Below, one piece after another: positions 7,952 to 15,592 of a stretch of 64,000 bases of DNA. A program made the translations under genes and the position numbers. Below the pieces are notes generated by a model that saw nothing but the letters and a program-made list of their open reading frames with translations, did no database searches and was not told where the DNA came from. Within the stretch, counting starts at the first letter, position 1, and each line of letters starts with the position of its first letter. Source of the stretch: JBDTCO01 sp039923495 (GTDB lineage: Bacteria > Myxococcota_A > Polyangia > Palsa-1104); contig JBDTCO010000228.1 in NCBI GenBank assembly GCA_039923495.1, positions 1 to 64,000 on the forward strand, given 5' to 3'.

Positions 7952-8415
7952 CACAAAATGTTCAGACCACTCCGCACGACCTCGGCGCCATCGAGCTGCT
8001 CAAGGAGACGCTCACGACCACGGCGCAGCTGGCCGAAAAGCAGATCGAACTGCTCCGGGCCGAGATGAAGACGGTCGTCGAGGAGGAGCGGCGCAGGCTC
8101 ATCGTGATAAGCGTCGGCGTCGCTGCGAGCGTGGCGGGGCTCGCTGTGCTGCTCGTGGCAGCCGCCATCGGCCTCGGCGAGTGGACCGGCCACGCCCCTC
8201 TGTGGTGCCTCGGCTTCGGGCTCGTCGTCGTCGCGACGGGTGGCACGCTCCTCACCGTCGGCATCCGGTCGATGACCAACCAGACTTTCGGGACGACACG
8301 TCACATCGTGGAAGAGGAAATCGCATGGGCGAAGAACAAGCTCGAGGAGACCAACCTGACATCGTCGACATCGAGCGAGACATCGAGCGCCTCCGCAAGC
8401 GAAGCGAATCCCTAG
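7948..8415 (+). CDS. holin-like/DUF1469-type two-helix membrane protein
   Basis: 155 residues from TTG 7948, which overlaps the previous stop. An amphipathic helix with Lys/Glu residues (about 15-50) precedes two membrane helices (about 51-73 and 80-105) and a Ser/Thr-rich tail. This is the layout of the putative phage-holin/DUF1469 (YqjE-like) family, usually found beside YihY- and DUF3618-type genes as here. Function is unknown; a role in membrane integrity is inferred from context only. Confidence 0.7.
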   Translation: MTQNVQTTPHDLGAIELLKETLTTTAQLAEKQIELLRAEMKTVVEEERRRLIVISVGVAASVAGLAVLLVAAAIGLGEWTGHAPLWCLGFGLVVVATGGTLLTVGIRSMTNQTFGTTRHIVEEEIAWAKNKLEETNLTSSTSSETSSASASEANP

Positions 8416-8657
8416 CGAGCGAGCTGCTCGAGCGCGCGCAGCCCTCGATCGCGCGTATCCGCGCCGTCGTGGATGTGATGCAGCAGGACAACGCGACGAT
8501 CCTCAAGGCGATCTTTCGCTCGCCGAAGGTGCTCGGAGGTCTCGGCCTGCTGCTCACCGGAGCGCTGATCGGAGCGCTGACGCAGCGCTCACGGGAGCGG
8601 CGCCGCCTGAAGAAGACCCTGACTGGCAGGCTGCTGCTGGCCATCCGCAACGAGTAG
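8325..8657 (+). CDS. DUF3618-like short membrane protein
   Basis: 110 residues; ATG 8325 follows GAGGAAA and lies inside the upstream gene in another frame (91-base overlap). The N-terminal half is a charged helix (IERDIERLRKRSESLASELL) and a single membrane segment follows (about 76-92), ending in a basic tail. This fits DUF3618-like proteins that accompany YqjE/holin-like partners. Unknown biochemical function. Confidence 0.65.
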   Translation: MGEEQARGDQPDIVDIERDIERLRKRSESLASELLERAQPSIARIRAVVDVMQQDNATILKAIFRSPKVLGGLGLLLTGALIGALTQRSRERRRLKKTLTGRLLLAIRNE

Positions 8658-8676
8658 CCGGGAGGAGAGGAGCACC

Positions 8677-8886
8677 ATGCCCAACACATCGAATCAACCG
8701 TCGTCCCCGAAGCACAGCGCCGGTCATCCCGACGCGGGCACGCGCGAGAGCGGCACGGCCGATCGTGGCCGTTACCGCTACGTCGGCGAGCGCTCGCGCT
8801 GGGGGAGCTTGCCGTGCAGCACGCCGAACCCGGCCTACCACGGCTTTGATGCACCTGCACAACCGCCGACCAAGAAGCACCTGTAG
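8677..8886 (+). CDS. small hydrophilic hypothetical protein
   Basis: 69 residues, no helix-rich or membrane region, rich in Pro, Ser, His and Arg. ATG 8677 has a strong site (GGGAGGAGAGGAG) upstream, and it lies 19 bases after the DUF3618-like gene, so it is probably the last gene of that operon. No family recognised. Confidence 0.55.
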   Translation: MPNTSNQPSSPKHSAGHPDAGTRESGTADRGRYRYVGERSRWGSLPCSTPNPAYHGFDAPAQPPTKKHL

Positions 8887-9125
8887 CGACAACCGCCGCT
8901 GATCGAGGCGCGCGACGAAGTCGCGCACGCGAGGGTAGATCTCCGACTCGAACCGGTGGCCGTTGAACACAGGGTAGTGGCCGACGTGTGGCTGGACCCA
9001 GTCGGCCCGCAGCTCCCCCACGTGGAGCGCCACGCGGTCGGCAGCGTCACCGGCAGGCGCTCACCCTCGACCTCGACGTCGAGGATTGCCCAGGCTGGCT
9101 TCCCGTAGCGACCAAGGCGGTTCAA
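8881..9125 (-). pseudogene. frameshifted remnant resembling a PHB depolymerase C-terminus
   Basis: On the minus strand one frame reads GRYGKPAWAILDVEVEGERL from about 9116, and a shifted frame continues with RADWVQPHVGHYPVFNGHRF and EIYPRVRDFVARLD down to about 8895. The second part resembles the end of intracellular polyhydroxyalkanoate depolymerases (QP-GVGHYGVFNGRRW...EIYPRIRDFI). The two parts are out of frame and no full gene exists, so I read it as a decayed fragment. The family assignment rests on one short motif. Confidence 0.4.
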
Positions 9126-9182
9126 CCTGCACCCGTACGAAAAGTCTGGTCAGCCCTGGCGCGAACATGGCACACGGTCGCC

Positions 9183-9377
9183 ATGATCCGAGCGCTCCTC
9201 CTACTCACGACCCTCGCGTGCGCCGCGGCCTGCGGCGGAGGCGACGACGGAGCTGTCGTCGACATGCGATGCGGCGCGATCACCTGCGGCGCAGGCATGG
9301 TCGCCGACTTCGCGTCGTGCAGCTGCAAGGCCGCGCCCGACGCGTCCGTGCCGCAGGACCTCGCCGAAATCGATTAG
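9183..9377 (+). CDS. very small lipoprotein
   Basis: 64 residues. A hydrophobic N-terminus ends in an ACAAAC lipobox followed by GGGDDG, then a short cysteine-containing domain (RCGAITC, CSCK) and a tail of Asp/Pro/Ala type common in lipoproteins of this genome. Probably anchored in the envelope. Function unknown; 75 bases before a large membrane protein gene. Confidence 0.6.
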   Translation: MIRALLLLTTLACAAACGGGDDGAVVDMRCGAITCGAGMVADFASCSCKAAPDASVPQDLAEID

Positions 9378-9452
9378 CGCGCGAGCGCGGTGACCTCGGC
9401 AGCGACGTCTGCCGCTGCACGGCTGGAGCAGCCATCCGGGTATAGTCGCCGG

Positions 9453-10778
9453 ATGCGAAGCCGACTCGTGGCGCTGACGGCGCTGATCGTCGCCTTCGTC
9501 GTGTCCGTCTCGAGCATCGTCGAGCTGGACACACCGTGGTACCTCGCGTGCGGACAGCTGATCTGGCGCACGAAGTCGCTGCCCTCGCACGATCCGTTCT
9601 CGTACACGACCACGCACGCGTGGATCAACCACGAGTACCTCGCCGAGCTGGTGTTCGCCGGCATCCATCACGTCTCCGGGGCGGCCGGGCTGTGCGTGCT
9701 GGAGGGGCTCGTCGTGGTCGCCGTGCTCCTCCTCGTCTTGAAGCAACCGCACAATATCGGGACGTGGCTCGTCGGTGCGCTTTTGACGTTCCTCCTGCGC
9801 GAGGTGCTCTCGCCGCGCGCGCAGCTCCTGTCGATCGTGCTCTTCGCGCTGATGCTGCGGCTCGTGCTCGACGATGACGAGGCGAAGGACCGTCGGCTGT
9901 GGTGGTGCGTGCCGATCCAGGTGCTCTTCACGCAGCTCCACGGCGGCAACCCGACGGGCGTGGCGCTGCTCGGACTCGCGTTCCTGAGCCACCCGACCCA
10001 GGAGCGCTTCCTCGTCGGCGTGGGCGTGTTCCTCGCCACCTTCGCGGGCCCGTTCGGCTACCTCGTGCACCTGCCTTACCTCGAGGGGCAGAGCTCGTTC
10101 GACGCAGTCCGTGAGTGGCAGCCGCTCTCCAACGCGCTCATGGCCGGCTCGCTCGCGCACTGGGTCGCGTTGCTGCTGCTGTGTATCGGCGCCGGCTGCG
10201 CGATCTCGACGCGCCGACCGCTCCACCTCCTGCTCGTGCTGATCTTCTCGCTGCTCGCGGCGCGTCACGCGCGCATGGCGCTCGAGGGCAGCATCGTGGC
10301 GACCGCGGTGGTGGCGCGCACGCTGCGGCGCCAAACATCGCCGTGGCTGCTGGCGCTCCCGGCGCTCGTGCTCGCGCTGCTCGTCTGGAAGGGACAGCGA
10401 CGCATCGGCCTCGGCTTCGAGGCGGGTCGTTACCCCATCCGGGCGGTGACGTGGCTGCGTGCCAACCACCCGCCGGGCCCGATGCTCAACAGCTACAACT
10501 ACGGCGGCTACCTGCTGTGGCAGTGGCCCGAGCAGCGCGTGTTCGTCGACGGCCGCGGGATCATCGTCTACGACCGCTCGATGACCGAGGCGCTCCCTGC
10601 GCTGTACAACGACCTCGGGCGCTACGCCGCCATGCAGGCGCGCTGGGGCTTCCGTCTCGCGGTCCTCCAGCGCCACGGTCGAGGCGCGCAGCTCGCGGAG
10701 TGGTTACCGAGCCAGCCGGGCTGGTCCATCGCGTACGAGGACGCGCAGACGAGGGTGCTCACCCGCGTGCTACCGTGA
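9453..10778 (+). CDS. polytopic membrane protein, glycosyltransferase-like topology
   Basis: 441 residues from ATG 9453. Around ten hydrophobic helices lie between residues 5 and 320. The first periplasmic loop (ELDTPWYLACGQLIW and later DPFSYTTTHAWINHEYLAEL) has the D-x-x-x-Y and His/Glu pattern seen in GT-C-type (ArnT/PMT-like) proteins, and a soluble C-terminal domain follows. A role in lipid-linked sugar transfer is possible, but I do not see a defining motif, so I leave it as a membrane protein of unknown substrate. Confidence 0.7.
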   Translation: MRSRLVALTALIVAFVVSVSSIVELDTPWYLACGQLIWRTKSLPSHDPFSYTTTHAWINHEYLAELVFAGIHHVSGAAGLCVLEGLVVVAVLLLVLKQPHNIGTWLVGALLTFLLREVLSPRAQLLSIVLFALMLRLVLDDDEAKDRRLWWCVPIQVLFTQLHGGNPTGVALLGLAFLSHPTQERFLVGVGVFLATFAGPFGYLVHLPYLEGQSSFDAVREWQPLSNALMAGSLAHWVALLLLCIGAGCAISTRRPLHLLLVLIFSLLAARHARMALEGSIVATAVVARTLRRQTSPWLLALPALVLALLVWKGQRRIGLGFEAGRYPIRAVTWLRANHPPGPMLNSYNYGGYLLWQWPEQRVFVDGRGIIVYDRSMTEALPALYNDLGRYAAMQARWGFRLAVLQRHGRGAQLAEWLPSQPGWSIAYEDAQTRVLTRVLP

Positions 10779-10784
10779 ACGCGC

Positions 10785-11600
10785 ATGGTGCCTGCCATCG
10801 CGGATCGGCTGCCGTCCTACCCCGTGGCGCTCGCCGTGGTCTCGGTGATCTTTCTCGTCGCAGAGCGGCTCCGGCCGGCGCGACCGCAGCAGGGCTTCTG
10901 GCGCAAGGGCCTGCTCGGCGACCTCGGCTTCCTCGTGTTCAACGCGCACTTCCTGGGCGTCGGGCTGTACTGGCTGGCCGTGACGTTCGTGATCCCGCCT
11001 CTGGACCGGCTGCTCGTGCGCGCGCACCTCGACGGCGTCACGCACCTCGGCGTCGCGAAGACGTGGCCGATGTGGCTGCAGGTCGTCGTCGTGATCGTGG
11101 CGATGGATCTCGTGCAGTGGCTCGTGCATCGCGTGCTGCATCGCGTGCCATGGCTGTGGCGCTTCCACCAGGTGCACCACTCGGTCGTCGATGGACAGAT
11201 GGACTTCATCGTGTCGTTTCGCTTCCACTGGGCCGAGGCCGTCGCGTACAAGACGGCGCAGTTCCTGCCGCTCGCGTTCTTCGGGTTCTCGACGGTGGCG
11301 ATGTTCGCGCAGGCCGTCGTCGGCACGATCGCGGGCCACTTCAACCACTCCAACCTCGACGTCGGTCGCGGGCCGCTGCGCTACCTGTTCAACACCCCGC
11401 GCATGCACCTGTGGCACCACACCTACGACCTGCCGACGGGCCACGTGCGCAACTTCGGCATCGTGTTCTCCGCGTGGGACTGGCTGTTCGGCACCGCGTA
11501 CTTCCCCGACGAGCCGCCCGCCCATCTCGGCTTCCCCGGTGAGGAGCTGCTCCCGCGCAGCTTCGTCGGCAAGGAGCTCTGGCCTGCTCTGCGGCGATAG
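10785..11600 (+). CDS. fatty acid hydroxylase / sterol desaturase superfamily protein
   Basis: 271 residues with four membrane helices and the His clusters of the di-iron superfamily: HRVLH (about 115-119), HQVHHS (about 128-133), HFNHSN (about 186) and HLWHH (about 206-210). These proteins hydroxylate or desaturate lipid substrates in the membrane using O2. It starts six bases after the preceding gene and is likely co-transcribed. The substrate cannot be told from sequence. Confidence 0.88.
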   Translation: MVPAIADRLPSYPVALAVVSVIFLVAERLRPARPQQGFWRKGLLGDLGFLVFNAHFLGVGLYWLAVTFVIPPLDRLLVRAHLDGVTHLGVAKTWPMWLQVVVVIVAMDLVQWLVHRVLHRVPWLWRFHQVHHSVVDGQMDFIVSFRFHWAEAVAYKTAQFLPLAFFGFSTVAMFAQAVVGTIAGHFNHSNLDVGRGPLRYLFNTPRMHLWHHTYDLPTGHVRNFGIVFSAWDWLFGTAYFPDEPPAHLGFPGEELLPRSFVGKELWPALRR

Positions 11601-11744
11601 CTGATGCGCGACGCGCGCGTGACGTGGACGGTCCGATCACTGTAACAACAGCGGACGCTTCCAACGGGCGAGCCGCTCGACCGGTTTGCACCGTCGTGCC
11701 ATGCTCCTGCCCCGTCGAGCTGTCGTCCGGCGACGGATGAAGGT

Positions 11745-12377
11745 GTGGCCGTGGCCTCGAACGTGCTCGGTGGTTTCGTCGACGCAGTGGTCCAGAAGCT
11801 CGAGAACTGTCGCGCGGGGCTCCCCGCGGACCTCGAGGCCGCCGTGGTGGAGCGCTACATGCTCGAGCTGTACGACGCCGAGCGGCCACGCCTCCACGAG
11901 GCGGTGCAAGCGCTCGCACCGATCGTGGACGAGACCTCGCTCGTGAACGAAGAGGACGAGCTCGACGCGCTGTTCCGCCGCGTGCTCTTGCCCGCGTACT
12001 CGCGCGGCGCCGGCGAGCTGACGCGCCGCGAGCGCAATGACTTCTACATCGCGAGCAAGGGCCTGCACGGCCTCGAGCGCTTCGGCTGGGCCGCGGGCGG
12101 CACGCTGCTCGGGACGTTCGTCGTGTGGGCGCCCTTCATCCCGATCTGGTCGAAGGAGGCCATCCTGCCCTTCGCGATGGCAGGCCTCTTCTTCCCCGAG
12201 CTGCGCCGCTACTTCGCGTACCGCCGCTACGCGCGCGAGGTCAACGGCCTCGTCGGCAAGGTCGAGACCGAGGCGCGTCGGCTCCAGTCGGTGTACCTCG
12301 ATGCACCAACGGTGATGGAACGACTCGAGTCGCACGAGCCACGCAAGCTGCCGACCGGGCAGACAGAAGGACACTAG
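11745..12377 (+). CDS. membrane-associated hypothetical protein upstream of the SPFH pair
   Basis: 210 residues from GTG 11745. An N-terminal helical, acidic half (to about 110) precedes two hydrophobic segments (GWAAGGTLLGTFVVWAPFIPIW and ILPFAMAGLFF) and a basic helical tail. Not recognised. It ends three bases before the first SPFH gene and so belongs to that operon; it may be a partner or scaffold of the SPFH proteins. Confidence 0.7.
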   Translation: MAVASNVLGGFVDAVVQKLENCRAGLPADLEAAVVERYMLELYDAERPRLHEAVQALAPIVDETSLVNEEDELDALFRRVLLPAYSRGAGELTRRERNDFYIASKGLHGLERFGWAAGGTLLGTFVVWAPFIPIWSKEAILPFAMAGLFFPELRRYFAYRRYAREVNGLVGKVETEARRLQSVYLDAPTVMERLESHEPRKLPTGQTEGH

Positions 12378-12380
12378 ATC

Positions 12381-13496
12381 ATGGTCTCGATCGCAGGACA
12401 GACGGAGGCGTGGAAGCGCCTCTCGGGCTCGGCACGGAGGCGCATCATCCAGCTCGGGCTGGTGTTCTTCGCGCTGCTCTTCTTCTACGCGTCGTTCACC
12501 GCGCACGTGGCGCCGAACCAGTGGGGTGTGGAGCTCAAGAAGTTCGGCTTCTCGAAGGGCATCCAGCCGGCTCCCTTTGGACCGGGCCTCTACTTCGTCG
12601 GTCCAGGCACCACGATGTACACGTTCCCTCGCGAACAGCACCTGCTCGAGGCCTCGTCGGAGCGGCAGGAACAAAAGGGCAAGTACCCCGATCAGGCCGC
12701 CGCGATCGACGACTACTTCAACCATCGCGCCGCGCTCCTCGGTGACGCCACGCATCGCGTCGTCGACGCGATCAACATCCAGACCTCCGATGGCTACGCG
12801 GTCAGCACCGACGTGTCGCTGCTCTACAGCATCGTCGATCCGATCCGCGTCGCACGCGACTTCGGCTGGGGCTCGCTCTACGTCGACGCGTTCGTCATCA
12901 ACACGTTTCGCAACAGTGTCCTTCAGACGCTCGGCAAGATGAACGCGGAGAGCTTCTACAACGAGGTCGTGCGCATCGCCGCGATCAAGGACGCGGAGGC
13001 GCTCCTTCAGCAGCGCTTCGCCGAGCGCGGCTTCAAGGTGGAGCGGCTCGTGATGTCGAGCTATCGCTACGTCCCGAACTACGAGAAATCGCTGCGCGAC
13101 AAGAAGGTGGCCGTGCAGCTCGCCGAGAAGAACCGCAAGGAAGGCCTCGTCAACGAGGAGCGCGCGAAGCTGCAGTCCATCGAGTCGAAGGGCAACGCGA
13201 CCATCACCATCGCCGAGGCCGAGGTCGAGGCGCAGATCGCCAAGATCACCGCCGAGGCCGAGCTCTACGCGTCGCGGGCGAGAGCGCGCGGAGACACCGA
13301 GTACAACATCGCGCAGGCCGAGTCGAAGCGCCTCAAGGCCTCGGCGCTGCAGAACGCCGGCGGCAAGTACGTCGTCGCGATGGAGAACGCCAAGATGCTC
13401 GACAGCATCGAGGGCGCCGCGATGACCCCCGAGCAGTACATCACCTTCGTCCGCAGCATGTGGAGCCTCATCGGGCTCAACGGGAGCTCCAAGTGA
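12381..13496 (+). CDS. SPFH/band-7 domain membrane protein
   Basis: 371 residues. One N-terminal membrane helix (about 24-45), then an SPFH (stomatin/prohibitin/flotillin/HflK) domain with PNQWGVELKKFG and FGPGLYFVGPG, then a long Glu/Ala-rich coiled coil (about 240-335) with repeated EAEVEAQIAK-type sequence and a short C-terminal end. SPFH proteins form ring or cage assemblies on membranes, often controlling proteases or membrane domains. Its stop overlaps the GTG of the second SPFH gene (GTGA), indicating coupled synthesis and probably a hetero-oligomer, as with HflK/HflC. Confidence 0.85.
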   Translation: MVSIAGQTEAWKRLSGSARRRIIQLGLVFFALLFFYASFTAHVAPNQWGVELKKFGFSKGIQPAPFGPGLYFVGPGTTMYTFPREQHLLEASSERQEQKGKYPDQAAAIDDYFNHRAALLGDATHRVVDAINIQTSDGYAVSTDVSLLYSIVDPIRVARDFGWGSLYVDAFVINTFRNSVLQTLGKMNAESFYNEVVRIAAIKDAEALLQQRFAERGFKVERLVMSSYRYVPNYEKSLRDKKVAVQLAEKNRKEGLVNEERAKLQSIESKGNATITIAEAEVEAQIAKITAEAELYASRARARGDTEYNIAQAESKRLKASALQNAGGKYVVAMENAKMLDSIEGAAMTPEQYITFVRSMWSLIGLNGSSK

Positions 13497-14509
13497 GAGC
13501 GTTCTTGTTCCTCCTCGCGGTCTGCGCATCCGCCGCGGGGTGCAAGTCCACCACGTCGACGGAGGTGGGCATCCGCACGAGCCTCCTCGGCATCTTCGAC
13601 AAGCGCGGTGCGCAGCAGACGTACTCACCGGGCGGTACGTACGTCGTCATGCCGGTGTTCAACGCGTGGACGACGCTGCCCCTGTCCCAGCAGAACCTGC
13701 TCATGAACGCGAACCCGAAGGACGGCGATCGCCCGGTGCCGGACGACGTGACGTTCAAGACGAAGGACGGCAACAACGTCCACATCGACGTGAACCTCAT
13801 GTGGCGCATCGATCCGAGCCACGCGGGCGAGATCATCAGCAACCTCGGGGACGACATCAGCGAGATCGAGGAGCGCATCGTTCGTCCGCTCTCGCGCGCC
13901 GTGATCCGTGACGTGTTCAACGAGATCACCTCGGAGGAGTACTACCAGGTCGCGGTGAAGAACCGTGTCGCCGAGAAGGCTCGCAACGAGTGCGCCACCG
14001 CGCTCGCGCCGCACGGGATCCTCGTCGACATGTTGCAGGTGCAGCAGCACCGCTTCGACGAGGAGTACCAGGCCGCGATCAACGCGCAGAAGCAGGCCGA
14101 GGCCGATGTGCAGACGCTCATCGAGCAGCAGAAGAACGTCGAGGTGCAGAAGCACACCGAGCTCGAGGGCAAGCGCGCGCAGTGGAACCAGCGGCTCGAG
14201 GAAGCGCAGGGCGCGGCCGGCAAGACGAAGAACGAGGCCGACGGCTACTACCAGACCAAGACCAACGACGCGAAGGCCGTCGTCGCGACCGCGGCCGCCG
14301 AGGCCGAGGGCATCAAGAAGGAGGCCGAGGCGCTCTCGAAGCTCGGCGGTGACGCCTACGTGAAGATGCAGGTCTCGAAGATCATCTCGAAGAAGAAGTT
14401 CCTGCTCGTACCCACGTCGAACGTCGCGACGATGGACATCAACAAGATGGTCAAGTTCCTCACCGCGCAGGGACAGGCGCAGTCGAAGGACGACGACGAC
14501 GACAAGTGA
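13493..14509 (+). CDS. SPFH/band-7 domain lipoprotein
   Basis: 338 residues from GTG 13493 inside the preceding stop. It starts with a signal peptide and lipobox (CASAAGCKS, Cys about 17), not with a membrane helix, which is unusual for this family and would put the SPFH domain outside the cytoplasm. The domain (VGIRTSLLGIFDKRG ... YSPGGTYVVMPVF) is followed by a Gln/Glu/Ala coiled coil (about 195-290). The C-terminus is a run of acidic residues ending in DDDDDK. It pairs with the upstream SPFH protein; the topology mismatch makes the pair worth noting. Confidence 0.82.
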   Translation: MRAFLFLLAVCASAAGCKSTTSTEVGIRTSLLGIFDKRGAQQTYSPGGTYVVMPVFNAWTTLPLSQQNLLMNANPKDGDRPVPDDVTFKTKDGNNVHIDVNLMWRIDPSHAGEIISNLGDDISEIEERIVRPLSRAVIRDVFNEITSEEYYQVAVKNRVAEKARNECATALAPHGILVDMLQVQQHRFDEEYQAAINAQKQAEADVQTLIEQQKNVEVQKHTELEGKRAQWNQRLEEAQGAAGKTKNEADGYYQTKTNDAKAVVATAAAEAEGIKKEAEALSKLGGDAYVKMQVSKIISKKKFLLVPTSNVATMDINKMVKFLTAQGQAQSKDDDDDK

Positions 14510-15145
14510 CTACTCGAGGTGCTGGCTCTCGAGCCACTTCGCGATCTGCAGCGCGATGCCGCGGTAGACCGTCTTCCACTCGCCGCCGCGCTGACCGGGC
14601 GCGATCGGCGTGATGTCGAGCGCGCGCTCGTCGAACTGGGACGTCGAGATGAGCTTCAGCGAACCGTGGCGCGAGAGCGTCGCGTTCGCCGTGATGCGAA
14701 AGTCGTCGGACGACTCCGTGGGTCCCGTGCGCTTGCCCGGCCGCATGGGCGCACTGTAGATCTGGGTCTCGGGTGAAGGCGTCTCGCGGTACGCCTGCTG
14801 CTGCTGCTCCTCGGTCACGCCGTCGAGGCGGTTCGCGCCCTTCTGTCCGACGGGCGTCGCACGGCTGACGCCGACATCGGAGTTGCGGCTCTCGACGCGA
14901 ACACGCACGACATAGCCACCATCGATCTTGGCGTGACGGACCGTGATGCCGCGCGCGCTGAGCTCCTCCTCGAGCGCCGCCTGGAACCAGGGCTCCTTGC
15001 GTGTGATGTCCTCCACGTCCAGCTCGACCGCGAGCTTCGCAACGGGGGCCGCGACGGGGGCCGCTGCTTGCGGCTTTGCGATCGTCGCCGTGCCGGCGCA
15101 CCCTGAAAGAGCCAGCATCCAGGTGAAGCTCGTCACGCGCATCAT
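14510..15145 (-). CDS. lipoprotein, unknown function
   Basis: 211 residues from ATG 15145 (ATG 15163 is an alternative). Hydrophobic start ending in MLALSGCAG, a typical lipobox. The mature part has a mixed alpha/beta pattern (VELDVEDIT, GGYVVRVRVESR, ANATLSRHGSLKLIS) seen in small envelope lipoproteins, but no family is recognised. Convergent with the SPFH lipoprotein gene with no base between their stops. Confidence 0.65.
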   Translation of the reverse strand: MMRVTSFTWMLALSGCAGTATIAKPQAAAPVAAPVAKLAVELDVEDITRKEPWFQAALEEELSARGITVRHAKIDGGYVVRVRVESRNSDVGVSRATPVGQKGANRLDGVTEEQQQQAYRETPSPETQIYSAPMRPGKRTGPTESSDDFRITANATLSRHGSLKLISTSQFDERALDITPIAPGQRGGEWKTVYRGIALQIAKWLESQHLE

Positions 15146-15185
15146 AGACACCAACGATAACATCGTTGCGTTACAGCTCGACGCG

Positions 15186-15371
15186 TTACAGCTCGACGGA
15201 CCAGCCGCAGTCGGGACAGGTCTTGATCCGCGTCAGACGGACCGTCTCACGCTCGTTCTCGCCCTTGTCGCCCCGCGACGTCTCGGTCGGGATCGAGATC
15301 TTGATGTCCAGCGAGGCGCCACACTTGGGGCACGGCTCGTCGGTCAGCTGCGTGAAACTCACACTCCCCAT
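15186..15371 (-). CDS. small zinc-ribbon-like protein
   Basis: 61 residues from ATG 15371 with two CxxC knuckles: PCPKCGASL (about 14-20) and TCPDCGWSVEL at the C-terminus. Four cysteines in this arrangement most likely bind one zinc. No catalytic motif; function unknown. A 15-base tandem duplication (TTACAGCTCGACG twice, about 15172-15199) covers the stop codon, so the last four residues and stop also appear just downstream. Confidence 0.6.
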   Translation of the reverse strand: MGSVSFTQLTDEPCPKCGASLDIKISIPTETSRGDKGENERETVRLTRIKTCPDCGWSVEL

Positions 15372-15592
15372 TGTACACGAAGCCAGAGCGTCGGGCTCAC
15401 CTCCGAACGCATGACGCGCCGCGGCACACCGTCGCATGCTGCCACACCGTCCGTGGATCCGGATGGCGACTCGAACCACGTCTATTGATGCCATTTCGGG
15501 GTCCACGGTCCCCACCAGCTGCGCAACGCTGGAGGTCCCCGTCGAGAACGTGCAAAATCAAGCGTGGCTCATGCATTGCAGAGACTGACGTC

